From assembly GCA_001695595.3 (NCBI GenBank), contig MBPM02000071.1, forward strand, positions 248,001-312,000: 64,000 bases of DNA, in the 5' to 3' direction. How positions within the stretch are numbered: the stretch's first letter is position 1; each line of letters starts with the position of its first letter. This DNA comes from Plasmopara viticola. Lineage: Eukaryota; Oomycota; Peronosporomycetes; Peronosporales; Peronosporaceae. A program made the translations under genes and the position numbers. This document shows positions 32,774 through 44,700 of the stretch, in pieces. The notes beneath the pieces were generated by a model that was given only the letters and a program-made list of their open reading frames with translations, had not been told where the DNA came from and made no database searches.

Positions 32774-35700
32774 ATGAGCGAGGGTACGGAAAGCCGCACA
32801 CACACAACAACCATCACGGCGGGCGAACACACGAAGACGATCACGACGACCACCACGACGACCACCACGACGACCGGGGACGTGACTCCGTCGTCCGCGT
32901 TGGCAGACGCACTGGACAAGTTTACATTCATTCCTGAATTTGGTGGCCAAGGCATCCCGTACTGGACTGAGCTGCAACGGCTCTTTGCCGCGTCCGAGAC
33001 TGGTTGGACGCGTGCGTTCATTGAAACAGGGGCACAGGCACTATTGGACGAGTCGAGTTCGGACGAGGCGAAAGCTTCTGTTGCTTTTGAGGCAGTCATT
33101 GAGTTGCACACGTGGCTGCAAAGCCTTGATGTGGGAGATACTCCCGCGATCATTTCGCTAGACCGCGTCTTCTTTAGTATGCCCCTCATAGCATTGACAC
33201 AGTGTGCTAATTATCTAAACTTTCTCGAGGCTACGGGCGTAACTCATGAAAGTGTTGTCAAGCGCTCGACCACTGTTGTGGGCCATAGTCAAGGCGTCGT
33301 GAGCGCTGTCATCTTCTCCGCGGCCAAAACAGCTCAAGATTTTATCGACATCGGCGTCTCAATGCTGCGCTATTTGTTCTGGCAGGGACTACGTGCACAA
33401 GAGACGTATAACGTTGCTCTCACGCAGCACAAACAAGATGACAAGAATCTCAAGGACGCTGGTCCCATGCTGGCCGTGCGAGGGATCAAGAAAGAACACA
33501 TTTTACAAGCTATTGAGAATGTGCAACGCCGCACCAAGTCGCACGATCTTCACCTCTCTCTGTTCAATTCCTCCGACACGATCAATGTTACGGGGCTCCC
33601 AGCAACGCTCACGCTATTGAAGCAAACGCTTGAGGGCCAGCTGGCTACGCCCGATGCAAATCAGACCCGTATCCCGTACTCCCAGCGAAAACCTACGGGT
33701 TCGCTATCGTTCTTGCCACTTTCTACTCCATTCCACACACCACTGCTGTTGGCTGAGGCCCAACACAAGGTAATGGAAGACGTCCGACGCGCCAAGTGCG
33801 TGATCGAAGGCAGTCAGTTGCAGGTACCAGTGTACACGACGACCGCTGACCCTATCAACCTGCAGACGGTAGACGACGTGGTGGGTCAACTGATTGACTT
33901 GCAACTTATCGAGCCCCTTGACTGGATGGCTACATGGACAAATATTGTCCAGCATCATTCGACTGCGACGCACATTCTCGAGTTTGGTCCGGACTTAGGC
34001 GTCACGAAGCTTAGCACCAAAATGGCAGAAGGTTTAGGCATTCAAATTGTCATTGCGACTCTAAAGCACCCGGTTGTAGCTTCTGCAACTACTTCTGCTC
34101 CTCTTTTGGGTCGCGATCAATTTCTGAAGACCGTGTCAAGTTTCGTCCCCGACAAAGTGACGTGGGCGAGCAAGTTTGGCCCCCAAGTGACTGAATCCGG
34201 ACAGCTCGTCAATCGATTTACGCGTGTATTAAAGAAGCCGCCAGTGATGGTGGCAGGAATGACGCCGACGACAAGTTTGGAGGGTATTGACCTTGTAGCG
34301 GCCATCCAGAATGCTGGGTTCCACGGTGAATTGGCGGCTGGTGGGCTATCACGTCCACAAATCTTTGAGAGTGCTGTAAACGCGCTCGTGTCGAAGGTTA
34401 AACCCGGTCTTGGCATTGCTATCAACATGCTGTACCTCAACGCTAAACAGTGGGGTTTTCAGTTTCCGATGGTGCTCCGTCTACGTCGGAGTGGTGTACC
34501 GATTGAAAGTATCACCATTGGCGCTGGCATCCCAACAAAGGACCGTGCGTCCGAAATACTATCGCAACTGGAGGCCGTTGGTATTAAGATTGTGTGCTTT
34601 AAGCCAGGTTCAGTTGACGGCATCCACGCAGTGCTGGATATTGCTGAAGCAATGCCGAGCATGACGGTCATGTTGCAGTGGACGGGCGGTCGGGCTGGTG
34701 GTCATCACAGCTTTGAAGACTTTCACCAGCCGATGGAAGAGACGTACGCTGCTATTCGTCGCGTTCCAAATGTGCTGTTGGTTGTCGGTTCTGGCTTTGG
34801 AAACTGGCAGGATTCGAAGGAGTACCTTACGGGCGACTGGAGCCTGGCTCGTGGGCATGCGTTCAAGATGCCAGTGGACGGAATATTGATGGGTTCTCGC
34901 ATGATGGTTGCGAAAGAGGCGGCGACCGCACCGGAGGTAAAGAAGCTATTAGTCGACACGCCAGGAATTGAGTCTGAGTCGGAGTGGGAAGCAAGCTACA
35001 AGGGCATTGTTGGGGGGGTTATGACAGTCACATCAGAACTAGGAGAAGCTATACACGTAATAGCAAATCGCTGTGCGGTAATGTGGAAGGAGTTTGACGA
35101 CAAATACTTCTCCATCCCTCGCGATCAAGTCGAACTAGCTCTCCGTCTGAACAAGAAGGATATTATTTCTCGCTTAAATGCAGACTACCAGAAGCCTTAC
35201 TTTGGCTGCAAGCGCGATATCGAGACGGGCGAAAGCATGCCGGCAGATCTAGAAGAAATGACGTACAGTGACGTACTAGCGCGATTAATTGACTTAATGT
35301 TTGTAGAGACTGGAGGAAAGCCGCACCGTTGGGTACACGATACGTACTTTTTGCGTGTGAGCAAGTTTATTACGCGAACCGAAGAGCGCTTTCGCCGTGA
35401 AGGCTCTGGCGAATTATTCGACCAGTCACAGCTGAAGACGAAGCCGAGAGAAACGTTAAATGCATTTGTTGCCAAGTACCCTCAGACCGTATCGACGCTA
35501 CTGTCAGTTCCGGACTGTGACTTTTTCCTTGATCTGTGCCGCACAGGTGGTAAACCCGTAAATTTTGTTCCTGTGATTGACACGGAATTTAAGACGTGGT
35601 TTAAAAAGGATTCACTGTGGTACTCTGAGGATCTAGAAGCAGTTCCAGGACGCGATCCGCAGCGCGTTTTCGTTCTCCAGGGCCCTGTAGCCGTTCGCTA

Positions 35701-38700
35701 TAGCACGATGGTGGACGAGCCTGCGGCAGAGATCCTAGGTGCCATTTCCGTTGGCTTTGCTAATACCGTACGAGATAGCGGTGCAATTGCAGTTGCGGCG
35801 GCTGCACCAGCTAAGCAGACGGTAAATTTTGCGAATGTCGAGGTCGTAGAGAGGCAAGATAGTGTGGAATTGTATATCTCTGGGGAAGAAGGCAACTTGC
35901 CTTCTACTGACGAGTGGCTCGCTTCCGTTGCCGCGTCGGTATGTGACAAAGAGTGGCTACACGCACTGATCTCTTCAACGCATGTCGTGGAGGAAAAAAA
36001 GTGGCTTGCCAACCCCGTTCGTCAGCTTCTTGTGCCTCTAGTAGGTCAAAAATACGTGTTTGACGCTGCTGGCATTCGTGTGTTTGACAGCTCAATCGAT
36101 ATAACAGGTCCTGTGATTGAAGTCACAAAAAAGAATGCGGACATTGCTGTCGTAGTGAATGAAGTGCGCCCAGCCGTGACTGGTCTGCGCTCTGACGTCG
36201 TAGCACTCGAGCTTACGTTTCGTTACCACCCGGAACTGTCTTGTTCGATTCTTGCTGAAGGAAGCGGCTTTATCGACAAGGTCAAGGCATTTTACGCTCG
36301 CTTCTGGGTGGCAACCGAGAACAACGAAGAAGAGTCGTGCAAAACTGCATGCGACGCAAGCGTCGTAACTCCGTTCACGGCCGAATTCACCATTACAAAG
36401 GCTGACATTGTGGCGTACCGTGCAGCGCTCGGTTTGGAGGCGGACGAGGAAGGTGCACCAGCGGATTTTTCGACGATCGCAGCGTGGCGTCCACTCATTC
36501 AATCCGTTTTTACGAAGGAGGTCAAAGGCAATCTGCTAGACCTGGTGCACCTCAAGCACTCATACAAGCTTCTGTCGTCGCGCAAGGTTTCAGCTACGTT
36601 TTTGCCTGGCGACGACATTGTGAGCACGTCAAATGTTGGGAGCTTGCGCATAATCGACAGTGGTAAGATCGTACATGGCGTCGCGACGATCTCGCGCAAG
36701 GCGGTGGATGAACGGATGGAGGAGGTGCTGGAGCCACTAGTTGAGTTACATAGTGAATTTTTGATTCGTGGCACTTTTAACGACTTTGAGTCGACCTTTT
36801 CAATCGACAAGTCGACAAACGATTTTGTGCCTAGCCGCCAAGAGGATGTGGAGATTTTAAAGACAAAGTCGTGGCTGAAACTTTCCAGTGCGGCTTCCGT
36901 GAACGTTGGGGATCATCTGTCGTTTAATGTGACGACTAAGAAGCAGTACGCATCCATCAATACGTTAAGCTCGGTTAAGGTGTCGGGTTTGCTCTTTCGC
37001 GACGAAGTGGGTTCGAAGGTAGAGCTTGGCGTAGTTGACTTTGAGAGCCACGACGTCAACGAAAGCCCTGTCGTAGCCTTCTTGCGCCGGGTGCAGCCTC
37101 AAAATGCCAAAGACGATGGTTTGTTTGCGAACGGTGGTTCACACATGCTGGCGAAGCCACTTGAGATTAATATCCCAGCGAACGCGCTTGCGTATGCTGT
37201 GGCATCTCGTGACCTTAACCCAATCCATCGCTCTAAGTACGCCGCTATCCTGGGCCACCTTCCAAAGGGAAGGCCAATCATGCACGGACTATGGACAGCA
37301 ACTAAGGTACGCAACCTAGTAATCCAGAACTTCGGGTTGGGCTTAGACAGCAATGTTGTCGACTACGACGTCAACTTCGATGGAATGGTGTATCCGAGCG
37401 ACAAGCTGTTTATGCAAGCTCGTCACATTGGTATGAGTAATGGCAAAAAAGTTCTTTCTCTTGAAATTGTGAATGACTCTGGTGAACGTGTGATGAGTGC
37501 GCGTGCTGTGGTCAAGCAAGCGCCCATGGCTTTCGTCTTTACGGGCCAAGGCTCCGCTGCGGTGGGTATGGGTATGGACCGGTATCAGGAATCCTCGATT
37601 GCCCGTGACATTTGGAACCGCGGAGACTCTCACTTGCGCAAAACGTTCGGATTTTCTATTCTTGAAATGGTACGGAAGAACCCGCAGTCGATTACGGTGC
37701 ATTTTGGCGGCAAAAAAGGCCGTGCGATTCGTGAAAAGTACATGAGCTTGACGTCCGAGGACCCTGTGACGGGTAAGATTGCGCCCCTTTTGCCTGAAAT
37801 TAACGCGCGGACGCAAAGCTTTAGCTTCTCTGCTCCAGAAGGCTTGCTATTTGCAACCCAATTTAGCCAGCCTGCGTTGGTGCTGTTAGAGAAGGCCATG
37901 TTCTCGGAGATTGAGGCTGCTCATCTGATTCCAGACGACGCCCACTTCGCTGGTCATTCACTCGGCGAATATGCTGGATTAAGCTCGTTTGCTGGAGCTC
38001 TAGCAGTCGAAGACGTCGTGGAGGTGGTGTTCCTTCGTGGATTGATTATGCAGAAAGCAGTCAAGCGTGACGCAAATGGACGTTCAGACTATGGAATGGT
38101 CGCCATCAATCCCACGCGTGTGGGCCCTCACTTTACGGAAGAAGTGATGCACCAAATTGTCGATGGTATTGAAGCTGCATCGGGAAAGCTTTTGCAGGTA
38201 GTGAACTTCAATATCCAACAACGCCAGTATGTTGTCGCAGGGGAGAATGTGAATCTCGAGACGCTGTCTCTGGCTCTGTCTGCGTTCAAGACACACAAGT
38301 CGACCGCTACTGAAGACGTGAAGAAGATGATTGTCGACGCGTTGATGCAGACTCGTGCTCGTAAAGAAAAGTGTGATCAGACCGGCCGACCATTTACACT
38401 GGCGCGAGGCTTAGCAACGATTCCGCTCATCGGCATCGACGTGCCGTTTCACTCACGTGAGCTACTTGGTGGTGTGCCATCCTTCCGTGCCTTACTGCGC
38501 ACCAAATTTGATCCGCAAGTGCTGGAGCGCCAGCTACCGCTGCTCGTAAATCGCTACATTCCAAATTTAGTGGCGACCCCGTTTTCGTTAAAGCGCTCGT
38601 ACTTTGACGAGGTTTACGCAGCGACCAAAAGTCCGTATCTCGAAGAAGTTTTAGACCCGATGCAGTGGAAATTGACGTCGAAGGCTCAACTTGCGCATCT

Positions 38701-41700
38701 GCTTGTGGTGGAGCTCTTGGCGTACCAGTTTGCATCTCCTGTCCAGTGGATCAAGACACAGGCACTGCTACTTGCAGAAGGGGGAGCTCGTCGCTTTGTC
38801 GAAATTGGCCCAGCTCCGACGTTGACAAACATGGCGCTGCGCACTCTTCAAGTGGGCGACTTTCCGAACGTACAACGTGAGATTTTGTGGTACCAGCGTG
38901 ATCGCGAGGCTGTGCATTTCGAAGAGGAGGCGTCGAACGTGTCTGCTTCAGAGTATGCACGTGGATTAGCTGCTGATATGAAGGCCGCTGCGGCGCCAGC
39001 TCCTTTGGAGATGGATGTAGAAGCTTCGGCTCCGGCTCCGGTTGCTGACCCTGTTGTCACTGCTCCTGTTGTCGTTGCTCCGGTCCCGCAGGTTCAGGCT
39101 GCATCCCCTGCAGCTGCAGACGCTTCAGTATCCGCTCTGCATATTCTACGAGTGCTCCTTGCTGTGCGTCTCAATAAAAAACTAGAGGAGATCAAAGAAG
39201 ACACGGACGTCAAGACATTGTGTGCCGGCAAGTCTGCTGTGCAGAACGAGATTCTTGGCGATCTTGAAAAAGAATTTGGTGGCGGTAATCCAGAGGGCGC
39301 TGGCGAGATCCCACTTAAAGAATTGGCAGACAAGTTCTCTGGTTACACTACGCTTGGCAAGGTCGTGAATGGTCTAATTAACAAGGTGGTGGCAAGTAAA
39401 ATGCCTGGTGGGTTTTCGATGTCGAGTGTCAAATCATATCTGGGTGTTGACAAAGGATTGGGTGCCGGAAGGATGGAGAGCGTTTTGGCTCATTCGCTAC
39501 TGCTTGCTCCACAGAATCGATTAAAGAGTGACACGGACGCGCGCAAATGGCTGGACGAGAGTGTCAATGATTATGCTTCATTCGCGGGTATCTCCCTCGA
39601 CCGTCCGTCCATAGATGCCACTGCTGGCACGACCTTCAATCCTGGCCCTGTGTCGATCCCAACAGTAAGTGACAAGCCTGTGGAGGCGAAACACGCTTTA
39701 CTGGTAATGCTGGCGGCCAAGTTTGGCAAGGCGTTTCATGAGGTTTCTGATACGGTGACTATCAAGGAATTGGCCGCAGGTAAGTCAGCGGTGCAGAATG
39801 AGGTCGTTGGCGATCTAGAAAAGGAGTTTGGCTCGGGTCCTGACGATGCAGCGGAAATGAAGCTGGTCGAGCTGGCTAGTAAATTTCCCGACTACAACTC
39901 ACCGGGTAAAGTGATGAGCGCGTTGATCGCCAAGATGTTGGCGAGCAAGATGCCGGGTGGCTTTGGACTGTCTGCTATTAAAGAATATTTGACTACTGAG
40001 CGCTGTCTGCCAAGCAGTAGGATTGAAAGTGTGCTACTTCATGGCCTAACGCAAAATCCTAAGCAACGTCTGACTGACGATGCGACGGCCAAGCAATGGT
40101 TAAATGGCGTCGTAGACGACTACGCCAAGTATGCTGGTATTGACATTCCATACCTTTCCAAGTTAGGGGGGGTGATGGTGGGCTCCTCAATGGGCCAGCA
40201 ATCGGTGCAGTCGAGCTCGCTACCAAGTGACTTTGAAAAGCGTTTGAAAACTATGATCGCAGACCAGATTGAGGCATTAAATGCATACTTAGGTGACGAC
40301 CAGCTGGACTGGCATCGGAAGGTTGAGACGGAAGTTAACATGCGCGAAGGGTTGGAAACTTCTGTGTCGCAGTGGATCACAGAGCATGGCGAGTTTTACG
40401 GCAATGGAATCGCGAGTAAGTTTGATGCTAAAAAGGAGCGTCAGTACGACAGCTACTGGAATTGGGCTGTGCAAGACGCGATGGAGCTGTACTACAGAAC
40501 CGCTACTGCTGCTAAGGGTCTACCAGTAAGCTCAAAATTGGCCGTCAATGCAGGTCTTAGCTCTCACTTTGAAGCGATGACACGCTTTATCAACAAGAAT
40601 GCTGACACAATCGCGGACGAATCGGCGATCCCGCCGCTTGAGTGGTTCAAACCTTACCTTTGCAACCGTGCGACGCCCGAGCTGCTTCGGTGCACCCAAT
40701 TTTTTGTTTCCCGGGCTAAAGAAGAAAGCAGCCCTGAGCTGGCCCAGGCCGTTCAATTATTGGTGGAGCAAGTGGAAGAGTGGTTGAATGCAAACCCTGT
40801 AAACATGCAGATCTTCAAGCCGATGCAGCCACAGCTTCGTGTTCTCGAGAACGGTGAGCTCGAGTATTCAGAAGTGCCTCGTGATGGTGTAACGGATTCG
40901 ATCAACTACGTCGACGAAGTCGCTCGCGGACTGGAGTATAATGACGCCATCAAAACGGGCGAGGTTGCAGGATCGGATGTGACGGCTATCATGACTAGTG
41001 CTGTCGGCTTCGAGTCGACTTTAAACGACAACGGCAGCATGAGTAGTGATGAGCCAGATAGTGACGATGACGACGAGTTCGAAGATGACAAATGTGAAGT
41101 GAATGAAAAGCTCGCGAGCAAGACTCGAGAAATTTTGCCCGCAGAGGGCGCCAAGCTCAACGCACTTCGGGACACGCTGCGCAAGCGTGCGAAGCGTGAA
41201 TCGGAAAAGTCGCTCGTGGCGCGATCGTCTTCGCTTCGTTATGGGTTGAATGAAAACCTGAAAAAAATTGTGCTACCACACGTGCACATCCGTAAGCCAT
41301 CTGACGTGGATCCGACTATTCGTCTGTACGATGTGGAATCAACTTGTGTGCTGCTGTCATGCATGCGCGAGATGGCGTCGACAGGAATTTCGTTTGTCGG
41401 CAAGGTAGCACTACTAACGGGTTGTGGTCAGAACTCGATTGGGGCAGAGATCGTCAAGGCGCTTCTGGAAGGTGGCGCGACGGTATTCGTGACGACTAGC
41501 AGCTTTAGCATGAAGACAACAGGACTATTCCGTGAGATCTACGAGCAGCACGGTAGCCGCGGTAGCCGCCTCATTGTATTGCCGTTCAATCAGGCGTCCA
41601 AATTGGATGTGCAGAGCTTAGTATCGCATATATATAACGTGCATAAGCTCGATCTCGACTTCGTAATTCCATTTGCGGCGCTTTCGGAGATTGGGCGCAC

Positions 41701-44700
41701 GATCATGGACATCGACTCGCGCTCCGAGCTGGCGCACCGCATCATGTTGACAAACACGGTGCGTTTATTGGGTGAAGTGGTGTCGGCGAAAAAAGCTCGT
41801 GACATTACTACGCGTCCTGCGCTTGTGATTTTGCCCATGTCGCCAAACCACGGCAACTTTGGTGGAGACGGCCTTTACGCAGAGTCAAAGCTTGGCGTCG
41901 AAAGCCTGATGAATAAGTGGTACTCGGAGGGCTGGGATGACCAACTCTCGATCGTGGGAGCCATAATTGGCTGGACGCGTGGCACAGGCCTCATGTCGGG
42001 TAACAATGTGGTCGCTGCTGGTGTTGAAAAGATGGGAATGCGCACGTTCAGTACGACGGAAATGGGCTTTAACTTGAGTGCTCTAATGCACCCTAGCATT
42101 GTTGACCGCGCCGCAGAATCACCAATTTTTGCCGATCTCACTGGCGGCATGGCTCAAGTTAGCGATTTGAAGGAGCAAGTGGATACGATTCGAGCTAATA
42201 TTATGGAAAAGTCAAGGCTTCAGGCGTCTATCTATGCTGCACTGGAACTCGATGAGAAATTTTTGGCTTTGCCTACTAACAAGCAAGTTGTTTCGTCTAA
42301 TCCAAAGATGTTCGTTCCCCGTGCAAACATGTCAAGCTACTACTGCAACACGTTTCCCAAGCTGTCGGGCGTTGCTAGTCTGTCTACTTCAAGCAAGCAA
42401 GCACTACTGCGTGGGATGGTGAATCTACGCCAGGTGGTTGTTGTCACAGGTTTTGGTGAAGTTAGTCCGTGGGGTAATTCGCGTACGCGTTGGGAAATGG
42501 AGTCGTACGGCGAATTTTCGCTAGAAGGATGCATTGAGCTGGCGTGGCTAACAGGCCGCATAGTTTTTGACAAGGGCAATTGGGTGGACGCCAAGACAAA
42601 GGAGGTTGTCCCGGAGCACCAGATCAAGCCTCGTTACGAGGAAGATATTATCGAGCATTCAGGAATTCGAATTGTAGAGCCGGAATTGTTCGACGGCTAC
42701 GATCCTAAGAACAAGATGATGCTGCATCAGGTCGCGATTGACAAGAAAATGTCACCGATCGAAGTGGCAGACCGGGATGAGGCGCTGCAATTCCGCAAAG
42801 AACTTGGCGAGGAGAATGTTGACGTGTTCCAAAACGCGTCGGGCGCATGGATGATTCGTTTGCGCAAGGGCTCCGTCTTAAGCATTCCCCGCGCTCTTGA
42901 CTTTAATCGCTTCGTTGCTGGTCAAATTCCGACAGGCTGGAGCGCAGAGCGTTTGGGGCTGTCAAAAGACTTGGCCGAGTCGATTGATCCAATCACATTA
43001 TATGTTTTGTCGGCCACGATGGAAACGTTTGTTGCGGCTGGAGTGACGGACCCTTATGAGTTCTATCAGTACGTTCACGTCTCGGAAGTTGGTAATACAT
43101 CTGGTGGTGGAATGGGTGGTATGCGTGCGTTCACGCATATCTATAAAAATCGCCTTCTAGGCAAACCAGCTCCGAGTGACGCGCTGCAAGAGTGCTTTAT
43201 TAACTCGCCTCCTGCTTGGGTTAACATGTTGCTACTGAGCTCATCTGGTCCGATCAAAACGCCCGTGGGTGCGTGTGCCACGGCGGCCGAGTCAGTGGAC
43301 ATCGGTGCCGAGACCATCAAGAGTGGCAAGGCTCGCATTTGCATCGTTGGTGGTTACGATGACTTTGGGGAGGAAGGGGCGTACGAGTTCGCGCAGATGA
43401 AGGCGACAAGTGATTCTGTCAAGGAAGTTGGCATGGGTCGCGAGCCAAAGGAAATGTGCCGTCCGTGCACGACCACGCGTGGAGGTTTCATGGAAAGTCA
43501 CGGTGCAGGTATTCAACTCTTAACGGACGCTCAACTGGCGCTCGAAATGGGCCTCCCAATCTATGGAATCGTTGCGCTTGTAAATACTGCGACGGACAAG
43601 AACGGCCGATCGATTCCAGCTCCGGGTCAGGGTATACTTACAACGGCCCGTGAAATTTTGTCGGACAATGCAAAGCCTTCGCCGCTTCTAGACGTAGAGT
43701 ATCGTCGCCGCCAGTTTGACGACGAAATTGAAAGTATCGAAAAATGGTTTGCTCGTGAGAGTGACTTAACGAACGGAGATGAGTCTAGTGTAGCCTTCCT
43801 GGACGAAATGAAGGTTCGCAAGGTCCAATCCGCGCAAGCCATGTGGGGCGACACTTTTTATCACGGTCGCACCGATATCGCTCCTCTTCGCGGTGCATTG
43901 AGCGCGTGGAATTTAAGCATCGACGACATTGGTGCCACCAGTTTTCACGGCACGGGTACCACGGCCAACGACATGAACGAAAGTGAGGTCACGCACAAGC
44001 AAATGGCGCATTTGGGTCGCTCACCGGGCAATCCGTTGCCGGTCATATGCCAAAAAAGCCTGACTGGTCACCCGAAAGGTGCCGCTGCTGCTTGGATGCT
44101 AAATGGCGTGCTACAAATGCTAAACACGGGCTTAATCCCAGGCAATCGGCATTTGGACAACACGTGTGAGACGCTGCGTAAATACGACCATTTGATGTTT
44201 CCGAATCGTACCTTTCAGACGGTAGGCCTCAAGGCTGTTTTGATGAAAAGCTTCGGGTTTGGTCAGGCTGGAGGTGAGGTAATGCTGGTGCACCCGGACT
44301 ATCTACTGTCGACTTTGCCTGCTGAGGAATTTCAGCACTACTCGGCTCGCCGCGAGCAACGCCTGATTAAAATGAATACGTACGCGCAGAACGTGATCAC
44401 TGGGAAGCACCTGCATCTTCAATTAAAGAACGAGGCGCCGTACTCGTCGGCTCAAGAGAGCAATGTATACTTGGATCCGATGGCTCGTGCTGAGTATGAC
44501 GTGACGTCAAAGACGTGGCGATTTGGCGGCGCAGATTCGCTGACTGCCGAAAAAAATCGCCGTTTGCGTGCGGAGAAGCGCGCTAAAAAGGCAAAGGCTG
44601 CAGCGGAAACGGTGGCATCGTCCAAAAAAACATCGAAAGCACGCCAGGCGGACTCTTCGTCGACGCTGTTGACTGCCATCAACCAAGCAGCGACGGATCT

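Noticed and set aside
32695..33189. 164-codon minus ORF with a poly-valine run opposite the synthase start
   Set aside because: It is the reverse shadow of the poly-threonine codon repeat and the synthase frame, which has full family support.
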